Positions 7,501 through 15,785 of a stretch of 35,201 nt of DNA are shown here, one piece after another. Numbering within the stretch: position 1 is the first letter of the stretch; every line of letters starts with the position of its first letter. The DNA comes from Rubrivivax sp. (GTDB lineage: Bacteria; Pseudomonadota; Gammaproteobacteria; Burkholderiales; Burkholderiaceae_C), in contig JAEUPE010000282.1 of the NCBI GenBank assembly GCA_016790435.1, positions 1 to 35,201 on the forward strand, given 5' to 3'. Made by a program: the position numbers and the translations under genes. A model generated the notes under the pieces. That model did no database searches and was not told the origin of the DNA. It was given only the letters and a program-made list of their open reading frames with translations.

Positions 7501-9390
7501 TCAGCGTGCCACGCCGGATGCCGCGTCGGCCAGGCTGAGCTGGTTGACGTCGACCAGCTCGTGGCGCGTGCTCTGCCGCGTCACCCCGCCCGCGGTCTCG
7601 ATCATGCTGATCGAGACCGGCATCAACAGCGGCAGCGAGATCCAGTACGTGTAGCGCCAGTGCACTTCGTGCCGCGCGCCGTCGCTGCGCTGCCCTTCTC
7701 CGCTCAGTTCGACTTCGACGCGCACGGCGCGAAGGAGGTCGCCCATGCCGCGCGGGCCGCGGACGGAGGCCGTCGCGGTGCTGAGCTTGCCTTGCAGGCG
7801 GATGCGCTCGACGCGGTTTTCCGCGTCGCGCACCGTGACCGTGGTCGAGAACGGCAACTCGACGCCGGCGCCGCGACGGGCGACTTCGATGATCGGTAGC
7901 GGGGGCGCGAAGTCGACCCAGGCGCCGGTGTGCTCGTCGTTGCCACCCAGTCGTTGGCCCGCGGCGTCCAGGCGCTGACGCCCTTCGTTCACCCAGAGCG
8001 AGCCGTCGGGCTCGATGCGGTCGACAGTCCACAGGTAGTTGGTCACCCGGCCACCGCTCATGTAGTCGGTCTTCTGGTAGCCGAAGCGGTCGCCCTGCGC
8101 AAAGCCGACCGGGTTGCGTCTCGTGCCCTGGCCGCGCCCTTCGCCACCCGGGCGGTCGGTGCGCGCGCTGTCTTGCAGGCTCATGCGACCTGCCGCCTCG
8201 GCCGGCGTGGCCGCCGTCGCGGCCGGACCGGGTCGGATGCCGGGTGCTGCACCGGGCGTCGTACCCGGAGTCGCGCTCACGCCGGCCGAAGCGACACCGC
8301 CCGGCTGCGCCAGGTCCAGCAAGCGCAGCCGCGCGTCCCGTGCGTGCCGCCCCATTGGAAACCGATTCAGATACGCGAACAGCTCGGCGCTGCTGCGTGA
8401 GTCCTTGACCGCTTCCCACAGTGCGTCTTCGATCGCGGCCTGCGCGTCTTCGGTCGCGGCTGCCGGCCCCGACGGCGCGGGTGGTGTGGCGCGCCCCTGC
8501 TCGGGCACGGGCATGGGCGCGGGGGACCCAGCGCCCTCGCGCGGCGGGTGGAAGTAGAAGTCGCCCACGAGCGCCGTCGACTCCCAGGGCTGCTGCTTGT
8601 TGCCCGAGGCACGCAGCACGGCCCCGCGCACCTGCTTGAACACTTCTTCCACCTTCAGCCCGCGCTGGCGCACCGCCTCGAGCAGGTGCGTGGTGTACAG
8701 GCCGTTGCGCATGCCTGGGCGCGAGTCGACGGCCACCGAGCCCGGCGCGGTGGCATAGGCCACCAGCGTGCCCACCGGCGCGTCCATCTGCGCTAGGCCC
8801 TGCTGACCGCTGCGATAGCTGCGCGTGAACGGGTTGTTGCGGCAGGCGTCGAGGATGACGATGTTGGTGCCGTTGCCGGCCGAGTCCATCTTGTCGAGCA
8901 CCGACTGCGCATCGATGGCTGCGTAGGCCACCTCGTCCTCGTGTGCGATGTGGCTGCGCACGGGGATCAGGAAGTTGCGGCCCTTGATCTGCACGCCGTG
9001 ACCGGCGTAGTAGAAGAGCCCCGCGCCGCCGCTCCCCGAGGCTTTCAGGCGCTCGCCGAATTCGCGCACCGCGAGCTGGAACTGGCGCTGGTCGACGTCG
9101 GTGAGCAGCATCACCGCGAACCCCGCATCTCGCAACACGCCGGCCATCGCCCGCGCATCGTTGATGGAGTTGGCGAGCGGCGAGCTCTCGTAGGTGTCGT
9201 TCCCGATCACGAGCGCGATGCGTCGCTGCACCTGCGGCGTGGGTCCTGGATCGGCCTGCGCGCGCGCGCCGGTGGCCGCCGCGGCCGTCATGGCCAACGT
9301 GATCACCACTGTGGCCAGAAGGTTGACCAGAAGCTCGAGCCGCGCCCGCAAGGCGCCGCCGGCCGCCCGCCATCCGCCCGTTGAGCTCAT
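7501..9390 (-). CDS. Exported caspase-like (peptidase C14) protein, array copy 2
   Basis: This 629-residue paralogue has an unusually long N-terminus, with a hydrophobic export segment at about 20-44 ending GARAQA. The C14 domain (about 57-285) carries His131 in YYAGHG and Cys183 in ILDACRNNP. By eye it is closer to copy 1 than to copy 3: most of the peptidase domain is identical, including the SGSGGAG loop that copy 3 lacks in part. The DSRSSAELFAYLNRFPMG helical unit (about 322-360) is followed by a linker rich in Pro, Gly and Ala (about 362-425). The shared C-terminal domain begins near GFAQGDRFGYQKTD. The ATG overlaps the stop of copy 3 as ATGA, indicating coupled translation, and an AGGGGGAA tract serves as ribosome-binding site. 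Activity is inferred only from the intact dyad. Confidence 0.9.
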   Translation of the reverse strand: MSSTGGWRAAGGALRARLELLVNLLATVVITLAMTAAAATGARAQADPGPTPQVQRRIALVIGNDTYESSPLANSINDARAMAGVLRDAGFAVMLLTDVDQRQFQLAVREFGERLKASGSGGAGLFYYAGHGVQIKGRNFLIPVRSHIAHEDEVAYAAIDAQSVLDKMDSAGNGTNIVILDACRNNPFTRSYRSGQQGLAQMDAPVGTLVAYATAPGSVAVDSRPGMRNGLYTTHLLEAVRQRGLKVEEVFKQVRGAVLRASGNKQQPWESTALVGDFYFHPPREGAGSPAPMPVPEQGRATPPAPSGPAAATEDAQAAIEDALWEAVKDSRSSAELFAYLNRFPMGRHARDARLRLLDLAQPGGVASAGVSATPGTTPGAAPGIRPGPAATAATPAEAAGRMSLQDSARTDRPGGEGRGQGTRRNPVGFAQGDRFGYQKTDYMSGGRVTNYLWTVDRIEPDGSLWVNEGRQRLDAAGQRLGGNDEHTGAWVDFAPPLPIIEVARRGAGVELPFSTTVTVRDAENRVERIRLQGKLSTATASVRGPRGMGDLLRAVRVEVELSGEGQRSDGARHEVHWRYTYWISLPLLMPVSISMIETAGGVTRQSTRHELVDVNQLSLADAASGVAR

Positions 9391-11315
9391 CTCGTTCCCC
9401 CTGGCGAAGGATTGTCCAGAGCCAGGATGTCTGCTGCAACGAGCTCGTGCAGCGAGTGGCGCCGCTTCGTGCCGGATTCCGACTCCTCGAGCTCGGCGGC
9501 GAGCGGCAGCAGCGTGCTCTGCGCCATCCAGTAGCGATGCAGCCACTGCGCCGGCGCACGGCGGCCGCCCGGGTGGTCGGTGTGCCCTTCGAAGCGGAAT
9601 TCGACGCGCACGCTGAGCACCGACCCCTCGATGCCGCGCGGCGCCTTCATCTCCTCGGTGCGTGTCTGCCAGGTGCCGCGCAGCGTGTGGCGGACGACGG
9701 CACCCGCGGCGTCGCGCTCCTGCACGATGGCGGCCAGCTCGCCCTGGCGCCCGGGTCCGCCGGCGGCGATCTGGGCGATCGGCAGCGGCGGCTGGAAGTC
9801 GAGCCACACGCCGGTGACCTCTTCGTTGCCGGAGCGCCGCTGGCCCTGGGCGTCGAGGCGCTGGCGGCCGCCGTTGACCCACAGGCCGCCGTCGGCGTCG
9901 ACGCGATCGACGCGCCAGACGTAGCCGCGCATCGGCTGCCCGCCGAGCAGGTCGGTGACGAGGTAGCGCCAGCGGTCGCCCTCGCTGAAGCCGGCCGTGT
10001 TTCGAGCCGGGTTGGGTGACCGAACGTTGGCGCCGATGTCGCCCCAGACGGCGAGCTCGTGCGTGGGGCCGCGCGCGGCCACCATCTCGCGACGCAGGCG
10101 TTCGGAAGACTCGCGCACGGCCGCGGCGAGGTCGAGCGGCGCGGTCGGCACCGGTGGCGGGGGCAGGTTGGTGGCCGGGGCCGGTGTGGGCGACGATGCA
10201 ACCGGCAGCGCAAGGTCCAGCAGTCGCTGGCGCGCCGTGCGTGCATGCCGGCCGGCGGGGAACCGATTCAGGTAGGCATAAAGCTCGGCGCTGCTGCGCG
10301 ACTCCCGGACGATCTCCCACAGCGCATCGTCCAGGGCCGCTTGCGGGTCGGTGGCCGGTGCGGTGGCGCTCGGGGCCGCCGAGGTCGGCCCCGTGGGCGC
10401 GCCCGGCGGCGCGGCAGACGGCACGCCGGTCGGCAAGACAGCGGTGGCGGGCGCACCGGCGGACAAGCCCATCGGCGGGTGGAAGTAGAAGTCCCCCACC
10501 AGCGCTGACGACTCCCATGGGACCTGCCGGTTGCGCGAGGCGCGCAGCACGCCCAGGCGCACCTGCTTGAGCACGTCCTCGACCTTCAGCGCCGGGCGCC
10601 GGATCGCCTCGAGCAGGTGGGTGGTGAACAGGCCGTTGACCTGCCCCGGCAGGTTGTCGATGGCCACCGAGCCGGGCGCGGTGGCGAAGGAGATGAGCGT
10701 GCCCACCGGCGCGTCCATCTGCGCCAGGCCCTGCTGGGCACCGCGGAAGCTGCGCGCGAACGGGTTGTTCCGGCAGGCGTCGAGGATGAGGATGTTGGTG
10801 CCGTTGCCGGCCGACTCCATCTTGTCGAGCACGGCCTGCGCATCGAGCGCGGCGTAGGCCACCTCGTCCTCGTGCGCGATGTGGCTGCGCACGGGGATGA
10901 GGAAGTTGCGGCCCTTGATCTGCATGCCGTGGCCGGCGTAGTAGAAGAGGCCGGTGCCGCCGCCGGCCTTGAGCCGTTCGCCGAAGTCGCGCAGCGCGGC
11001 TTGCATCTGGCGCTGGTCGATGTCGGTGTGCAGCAGCACGCTGAAGCCCGCCTCGCGCAGCACCCGGGCCATCGCCCGCGCATCGTTCGCTGCGTTCGGC
11101 AGCGGCGAGGTCTCGTAGGCCGCGTTGCCGATCACCAACGCCGTGCGGTGCTGGGCCTCGGGCGGTGCCGCCGGCTCGCGCGCGACCGGGGCCTGTGCGC
11201 CGCTCGGCTGGCACAGGGCCAGCGTGGCGGCCGCGAGCAGCAGCCACGGACGCCACAGGCTGGCGCAAAGACGGCGTTGTGAAGCAAGGCGGCAGGGCAC
11301 GGGCGGGTCGCGCAT
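9387..11315 (-). CDS. Exported caspase-like (peptidase C14) protein, array copy 3 (first in the array)
   Basis: This 642-residue protein is the promoter-proximal and most divergent paralogue. An Arg-rich N-terminus leads into a hydrophobic segment (about 22-41, ending PSGAQA). The C14 domain (about 56-281) has His129 in YYAGHGMQIKG and Cys181 in ILDACRNNP. The glycine loop before the catalytic His is two residues shorter than in the other copies. The SRSSAELYAYLNRFPAG unit sits near 339-355. A Pro/Ala-rich linker and a short predicted helix with RESSERLRREM (about 401-411) come before the shared C-terminal domain, which starts near GFSEGDRWRYLVTD. The ATG at 11315 has only a weak GGGA upstream; no alternative start nearby keeps the signal. 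It follows the metallo-hydrolase gene by 56 bases. Confidence 0.9.
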   Translation of the reverse strand: MRDPPVPCRLASQRRLCASLWRPWLLLAAATLALCQPSGAQAPVAREPAAPPEAQHRTALVIGNAAYETSPLPNAANDARAMARVLREAGFSVLLHTDIDQRQMQAALRDFGERLKAGGGTGLFYYAGHGMQIKGRNFLIPVRSHIAHEDEVAYAALDAQAVLDKMESAGNGTNILILDACRNNPFARSFRGAQQGLAQMDAPVGTLISFATAPGSVAIDNLPGQVNGLFTTHLLEAIRRPALKVEDVLKQVRLGVLRASRNRQVPWESSALVGDFYFHPPMGLSAGAPATAVLPTGVPSAAPPGAPTGPTSAAPSATAPATDPQAALDDALWEIVRESRSSAELYAYLNRFPAGRHARTARQRLLDLALPVASSPTPAPATNLPPPPVPTAPLDLAAAVRESSERLRREMVAARGPTHELAVWGDIGANVRSPNPARNTAGFSEGDRWRYLVTDLLGGQPMRGYVWRVDRVDADGGLWVNGGRQRLDAQGQRRSGNEEVTGVWLDFQPPLPIAQIAAGGPGRQGELAAIVQERDAAGAVVRHTLRGTWQTRTEEMKAPRGIEGSVLSVRVEFRFEGHTDHPGGRRAPAQWLHRYWMAQSTLLPLAAELEESESGTKRRHSLHELVAADILALDNPSPGGTR

Positions 11316-11340
11316 TCCCGGCCGGCGCGGCCGTGCCGAA

Positions 11341-11346
11341 ATTATG
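11341..11346 (-). promoter_or_regulatory. Possible -10 element for the caspase array
   Basis: On the minus strand CATAAT (five of six bases of the -10 consensus) lies 25 bases before the copy 3 start, in an otherwise very G+C-rich spacer. No convincing -35 hexamer is at 16-18 bases; a TTGAGG sits 23 bases further up, overlapping the stop of the metallo-hydrolase gene. It is a tentative promoter only. Confidence 0.25.
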
Positions 11347-11371
11347 GGCAGACGCGGGCCGCCTGCACCCC

Positions 11372-12667
11372 TCAATCCAACGGAAACGGCAGCGCCTTGG
11401 GCCAGCTGAGCAACTCGGGGCCGGTGGTGGCGCCGGTGACACGGCTGTCGACACTGCGCCACCAGGGCCGCACGGCGTCCACCTGCGCCGGGTGGACGGG
11501 CTCGCCCAGCTGCGGCATCACCAGGTGCACACCCCGGGCCGGGGCCAGCTCGAGCAGGGTCTCGGCCGGCTCGTCCCAGGGGTGCAACGCGAGGCTGAAG
11601 GTGCTCCAGTGCACCGGCAGGAAGGCGCCACCGCCGAGCAGCGCCAGCGCCTCGAGTGCGTTGCCAGGCCCCAGGTGGATGTCGCCCCAGCTCGGGTGGA
11701 AGGCGCCCACCTCGAGCATGACGAGGTCGAAGGGCCGGCCGCGGGCTGCGCGGCCGTCGCGGCCGGTGTTCGGGTCGCCGTTCTGGCCACCGTGCGAGCC
11801 GCCATTCGAGCCACCGTTCATGCCGCCCACGAAGCGCGCGCGGATCTCCGCGTACTGGTCGGTGAGGCCGGTGTCGCCGCTGAAGAAGACGCGCTCGCCA
11901 TCGCCGCGCGGGCCGCCGCGGCCGCTCTCGATGACGAACGACGACCACAGCGTCGCGTTGCGGTCCTTCAGGCCTCGGCCCGAGAAGTGCTGCGCCGGCA
12001 CGGCGGTGAAGCGGACTTCGGCGGCGGTGCTTTCCTTGGAGGTGCCGTCGCCGGCCACGGGCCCGGCGACGAGGTGGCTCTGCCACCAGTCGAGTTCCGT
12101 GATGCGCGCCGGGTCGACGCCGAAGGCTTCGAGGTGGGCGCCGACCCCGAGCGAGGTGATGAACGGCACGGTCGGCTGCAGCTTCGCCAGCTCGCGCACG
12201 GTGGCCATGCACAGGTGGTCGTAGTGGTCGTGCGAGATCAGCACGGCATCCAGTGGCGGCAACGCCTTCAGCGCCACCGGCATCGGATGGAACCTCTTCG
12301 GCCCGGCCAGCCGCGAGGGCGAGGCGCGGGCGCCCCACACCGGGTCGGTGAGGATGCGGCGGCCGGCGATTTCCAGCAGCACCGTCGAGTGCCCGAGCCA
12401 GGTGGCGCGCAGGTCGCGCCCGGGCGCCCGGCGCCAGGCCTCGCGTGGGTCGAGGACCGGCAGCTCGCCGGTGGGCACGCGGCGGTCGCCGCCGCACAGG
12501 AACTCCGTCAGCGTCGGCCGTGGCGCCGAGGCGTCGCGCAGCCCGGCGCGGATGGGGCCGCGGTTGCGGAAGCCCGCCGGCGCGCCTTGGCGCGCCTCGA
12601 CCCACTGCTCGCTGGCGCGCATTCGTTCCAGACGATCTCCCGCGGCGCGGGCTCCGAAACTCTTCAT
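11372..12667 (-). CDS. Metallo-beta-lactamase-fold hydrolase (NAPE-PLD/UlaG-like)
   Basis: The 431-residue protein has the zinc-binding signature SHDHYDHL (His146, His148, Asp150, His151). It also has the later ligands in VPAQHFSGRG, FFSGDTG and LPVHWSTF. The order TWLGHSTVLLEIAG ... ILTDPVWG before the HxHxDH motif is typical of the UlaG / N-acyl-phosphatidylethanolamine phospholipase D-like branch, which acts on phosphodiester or lactone bonds. The actual substrate is unknown. There is no obvious signal peptide, so it is probably cytoplasmic. An odd Gly/Asn-rich insertion reading GGMNGGSNGGSHGGQNG lies at about 278-294, just after the FFSGDTG strand, and looks like recent repeat expansion. 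It precedes the caspase array on the same strand and may share its transcript. Confidence 0.85.
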   Translation of the reverse strand: MKSFGARAAGDRLERMRASEQWVEARQGAPAGFRNRGPIRAGLRDASAPRPTLTEFLCGGDRRVPTGELPVLDPREAWRRAPGRDLRATWLGHSTVLLEIAGRRILTDPVWGARASPSRLAGPKRFHPMPVALKALPPLDAVLISHDHYDHLCMATVRELAKLQPTVPFITSLGVGAHLEAFGVDPARITELDWWQSHLVAGPVAGDGTSKESTAAEVRFTAVPAQHFSGRGLKDRNATLWSSFVIESGRGGPRGDGERVFFSGDTGLTDQYAEIRARFVGGMNGGSNGGSHGGQNGDPNTGRDGRAARGRPFDLVMLEVGAFHPSWGDIHLGPGNALEALALLGGGAFLPVHWSTFSLALHPWDEPAETLLELAPARGVHLVMPQLGEPVHPAQVDAVRPWWRSVDSRVTGATTGPELLSWPKALPFPLD

Positions 12668-12769
12668 GAGCTGATCACGCCGGGTTCATGCCGCGAGCGC
12701 TGCCCGCATGCCGCGGGCGCAAGGAGCCGAGGGCGAACGGGCAGGTTGGCCGGAGGTGTTCTCGGCTTC

Positions 12770-13231
12770 TCATGCGGCCAGCTGCCTTGCCGCAGCGTGG
12801 ATGGCGGCGCGAATGCGTGGGTAGGTGCCACAACGGCAGAGGTTGCCGCTCATTGCCGCGTCGATGTCGGCGTCGCTCGGCTTCGGGTTGACCGTCAACA
12901 GGGCCGTGGCGACCATGATCTGGCCGCTCTGGCAGTAGCCGCACTGCACCACGTCGACCTCGAGCCAGGCGGCGCGCACGGCGTCGGCCACCTTGCCTGC
13001 GAGGCCTTCAATCGTCGTCACCTCCTTGTCGCCCACGGCCGCCAGCGGCGTGACGCAGCCACGCACGGGCTGGCCGTCGACGTGCACGGTGCAGGCGCCG
13101 CACAGCGCCATGCCGCAGCCGAACTTGGTGCCGGTGAGCTTGAGCTCGCCGCGCAGCAGCCACAGCAGCGGCGTGTCGGGCTCCGCCGCCACGGGGGTGG
13201 GCTGGCCGTTGATCTTGACGGTGGTGCTCAT
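12770..13231 (-). CDS. iorA: (2Fe-2S)-binding small subunit of a molybdenum hydroxylase (IorA-like)
   Basis: This 153-residue subunit carries two [2Fe-2S] clusters and passes electrons from the molybdenum site. The N-terminal plant-ferredoxin cluster uses Cys39, Cys44, Cys47 and Cys59 ([17 protein letters not shown] ... RGC). The C-terminal four-helix cluster uses Cys97, Cys100, Cys132 and Cys134 ([11 protein letters not shown] ... [11 protein letters not shown]). Size and motif order match the alpha subunit of isoquinoline 1-oxidoreductase and related aldehyde or heterocycle hydroxylases. It follows the large subunit gene by 39 bases and is evidently co-transcribed with it. No FAD subunit gene is adjacent, so electrons probably go to a cytochrome or another carrier. 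The gene symbol reflects family resemblance, not a proven substrate. Confidence 0.9.
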   Translation of the reverse strand: MSTTVKINGQPTPVAAEPDTPLLWLLRGELKLTGTKFGCGMALCGACTVHVDGQPVRGCVTPLAAVGDKEVTTIEGLAGKVADAVRAAWLEVDVVQCGYCQSGQIMVATALLTVNPKPSDADIDAAMSGNLCRCGTYPRIRAAIHAAARQLAA

Positions 13232-13270
13232 GGTCTGGGGGTGGGCGGCGTCACGGGCGTCGGGTGAGGC

Positions 13271-15565
13271 TCAAGCCACCTTGAGCGGCAAGGTGCGCAG
13301 CCGTTGGCCGGTGAGGGCGAAGAGCGCATTGGCCACCGCCGGCGCGATCGGCGGCGTGCCGGGCTCGCCCATGCCCTCGGGATGGGCGGTGCTCGGCACG
13401 ATGTGCGTCTCGATCACCGGGCTGGCGTCCATGCGCAGGCACGGGTAATCGTGGTAGTTGGTCTGCGTCACGCGGCCGCGCTCGATGTCGATGGCGCCAT
13501 GCAGCGCCGCGCTCAGGCCGAAGATGACGGCACTGTCCATCTGCTGGCGCACGTGGTTGGGGTTGACGGCGAGACCGCAGTCGACGGCACAGGTGACGCG
13601 GTGCACGCGGATCGCTTTCGTTCCGGCGCTGTCGACTGCGAGCGACACCTCGGCCACCTGGGCGACGATGCTGCCGAAGCTCTCGTGCAGGGCCACGCCA
13701 CGCATCACCTTCGCGCCGTCGGGCGCGGCGGGCAGAGGCGTGCCCCAGCCGGCCTTCTCGGCCGCGAGCTGCAGCACCTTCGCGTGGCGCGGATGGCGGC
13801 GCAGCAGCGACAGACGGAAGGCCACCGGGTCGGCCTTGGCCGCCGCCGCCATCTCGTCGACGAAGGCCTCCTTGAAGAACGCCTGATGCGAGTGCCCGAC
13901 CGAGCGCCAGAAGCCCACCGGCACCGGCAACTCGACCACGGCGTGCGCGATGCGCGCCGCCGGCCACTCGTAGGGCTGGTCGAAGGCCCCTTCACTGGTG
14001 GTCTTGTCGAAGTTCACCGTGGGCAGGCCGAAGAGGCGCTTCAGCGCCTGCGGCACGATCGCCTGCCCGGCCGACAGGCCGGTCACGCCCAGGAGGTTGC
14101 CCGCACTGTCGAACCCGGCCCGGAAACGGGCGGCGCAGGCCGGGCGGTAGAAGTCGTGCGTCGTGTCCTCGGCGCGCGTCCAGAAGGTCTGCACGGGCAC
14201 GCCGCCCGGCGCTTGGCGCGCGATGGCGGCGGCCTGGGCGATGAAGTCCACGTCCAGGCGGCGGCCGAACGCGCCCCCGAGCAGTTGCACCTTCACCTCG
14301 ACCTGGTTCGCGTCGTTCAGCCCGAGCGCCTGCGCCGCCGCCCGGCGCGCGAAGTCCGGCACCTGCGTGCTCGCCCACACGGTGGCGCGGCCGCCCTTGA
14401 GTTGCACGGTGCAGTTGATCGGTTCCATGGCCGCGTGCGCGAGCCATGGCGCCGTGTAGTCGGCCTGCATCGTGCGCGCGGCGCCGGCGATCGCCGTCTC
14501 GGCGTCGCCCACCGAGAAGTAGGCGGTGCCGCCGCCCTGTTCGAGCCGCTGGCCGAGCGCCTCGATGGCGGCGCGGCTGTTCAGCGCCGCCGCCGGCACG
14601 GCCTCGTCCCAGGTGACGTCGACGGCGCGGATGGCCTTCAGCGCGTGCCAGGGCGTGTCGGCGATCACCGCGACGGCGGCCGTGCCGCCGTGGTAGCCGT
14701 CGAGCGCGAAGACGCTCTTCACGCCCGGCAACGACATCGCCTTGGCGCCGGCGAGGCTTGCCACCTTGCCGCCGAGCGTGGGGCACATCGCCACCGTGGC
14801 GTAGAGCATGTCCGGCAGCACGACGTCGATGCCGAAGCCGGCGGTGCCTTCGCCCTTGGCGCGCGCCTCCAGGCGCGGCGTGTCCTTGCCGATGAGCTTG
14901 AACTCCGACGGCTCCTTGAGCTTCACGTCGCGCGGCAACGCCTGCGCGGCCGCCAGCGCAGCCAGCTCGCCGAAGCGTACCGAGCGGCCCGAGGCCGGGT
15001 GCGTGACCTGCCCGGCGGCGACCTGGATCTCCTCGACCGGCACCGACCAGCGCGCCGCCGCGGCGGCCACGAGCATCGAGCGCGCCGAGGCACCGGCTTC
15101 GCGCATGGGCAACCACAGGTCCTTGATGCTCGAGGAGCCGCCGGTGAGCATCGGCCCGACTTCGCGCATCGTCTTGGCGCTCAGCCAGGCGGCGAGCTTC
15201 TTGATCGCGCCTTCGTCGTCGGGGTGGAAGGGCAGGCCGTCGACGACGGTGGCGATGTTGTTGTAGATGGCGTCGACAGGCGCCTGCTCGACGCGCACGC
15301 GCGACCAGTCGGCGTCGAGCTCCTCGGCCAGCAGCATGGCGGCGGCGGTGTGCACGCCCTGGCCCATCTCGGACTTGGGCACGACGACGCTGACGCTGTC
15401 GTCACTGCCGATGCGCACCCAGCCGTTCAGCGCCAATTGGCCAGCCACCGGCGGCAGCGGCTCCGAGGGGGTGAGCCGCTGCCGCGGCGGCAGCACCGAC
15501 CAGCCGACGACGAGTGCGCCGGCGGTGCCGAGCGTGCCGAGGATGAATCTTCTTCGTGTGCCCAT
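13271..15565 (-). CDS. iorB: Molybdopterin-binding large subunit of a xanthine-dehydrogenase-family oxidoreductase (IorB-like)
   Basis: The 764-residue protein is the catalytic subunit of a molybdenum hydroxylase acting on aldehydes or N-heterocycles. Its N-terminus, MGTRRRFILGTLGTAGALVVG, is a twin-arginine-like signal, as is usual for IorB-type proteins exported with their cofactor. Visible motifs include VVPKSEMGQGVHTAAAMLL (molybdopterin contact), LGGAFGRRLDVDF, and the C-terminal EGMGEPGTPPIAPAVANAL with the Glu expected to act as base. The duplicated layout of two aldehyde-oxidase-type halves fits the length. I chose the ATG at 15565 because it starts directly at the Tat signal; a GTG at 15601 would add 12 residues. 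It is first in an iorB-iorA operon. The substrate cannot be read from sequence. Confidence 0.9.
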   Translation of the reverse strand: MGTRRRFILGTLGTAGALVVGWSVLPPRQRLTPSEPLPPVAGQLALNGWVRIGSDDSVSVVVPKSEMGQGVHTAAAMLLAEELDADWSRVRVEQAPVDAIYNNIATVVDGLPFHPDDEGAIKKLAAWLSAKTMREVGPMLTGGSSSIKDLWLPMREAGASARSMLVAAAAARWSVPVEEIQVAAGQVTHPASGRSVRFGELAALAAAQALPRDVKLKEPSEFKLIGKDTPRLEARAKGEGTAGFGIDVVLPDMLYATVAMCPTLGGKVASLAGAKAMSLPGVKSVFALDGYHGGTAAVAVIADTPWHALKAIRAVDVTWDEAVPAAALNSRAAIEALGQRLEQGGGTAYFSVGDAETAIAGAARTMQADYTAPWLAHAAMEPINCTVQLKGGRATVWASTQVPDFARRAAAQALGLNDANQVEVKVQLLGGAFGRRLDVDFIAQAAAIARQAPGGVPVQTFWTRAEDTTHDFYRPACAARFRAGFDSAGNLLGVTGLSAGQAIVPQALKRLFGLPTVNFDKTTSEGAFDQPYEWPAARIAHAVVELPVPVGFWRSVGHSHQAFFKEAFVDEMAAAAKADPVAFRLSLLRRHPRHAKVLQLAAEKAGWGTPLPAAPDGAKVMRGVALHESFGSIVAQVAEVSLAVDSAGTKAIRVHRVTCAVDCGLAVNPNHVRQQMDSAVIFGLSAALHGAIDIERGRVTQTNYHDYPCLRMDASPVIETHIVPSTAHPEGMGEPGTPPIAPAVANALFALTGQRLRTLPLKVA

Positions 15566-15663
15566 GGGTTCGTGGGGGTGGGGCAGGGTCCGCCCGATCA
15601 CGACCCGGACCCTAAAGCCGGCAGCATCGTGCCATGCAAACCCCCGCCCGTCTTCCAGGTCTT

Positions 15664-15683
15664 CAGCCGACGCGCGTCGGCTG
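15664..15683. promoter_or_regulatory. Perfect 20-base palindrome, possible operator
   Basis: The two halves are CAGCCGACGC and GCGTCGGCTG, with no spacer. It lies about 100 bases upstream of iorB and 190 upstream of gshA. No T-run follows on either strand, so a terminator is less likely than a dimeric regulator site. The regulator is unknown. Confidence 0.4.
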
Positions 15684-15764
15684 GTCCCGGTTCGCCGGAT
15701 CCGCCGGACGGCCGGGCGGCGGAAGAAGACGAGGCTCGATGGCAGTGGCCTTGGCCTCTAGCAT

Positions 15765-15785
15765 GTGCCGGACCGGCACGGTGCC
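15765..15785. repeat. Overlapping inverted repeats upstream of gshA
   Basis: GTGCCGG-A-CCGGCAC (15765-15779) overlaps GGCAC-G-GTGCC (15775-15785), so alternative hairpins can form. They lie about 90 bases before gshA. They could be regulatory or chance structure in G+C-rich DNA. Confidence 0.3.

Larger units (their letters stand above)
5600..11200. repeat. Three tandem divergent copies of a caspase-like gene
   Basis: The three caspase genes form diverged direct repeats. The clearest DNA-level blocks lie around 6960-7060, 8930-9030 and 10860-10960. These encode the conserved stretch from the active-site loop to the RSHIAHEDEVAYAA segment, and the three copies differ there at only scattered positions. 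Linker regions do not align. The pattern fits old gene duplication with purifying selection on the peptidase and C-terminal domains. Confidence 0.8.

Noticed and set aside
5537-12605. Very long minus-strand open frames of over 1000 codons across the caspase array
   Set aside because: Only the downstream half of each is the real caspase gene. The upstream half runs through the neighbouring gene in a wrong frame and is Arg/Ala/Gly-rich, as expected from high-GC shadow frames. The true genes have signal peptides and starts inside.
12702-12718. GCCCGC-ATGCC-GCGGGC hairpin between iorA and the metallo-hydrolase gene
   Set aside because: It has no T-run in either direction; a role is possible but not supported.
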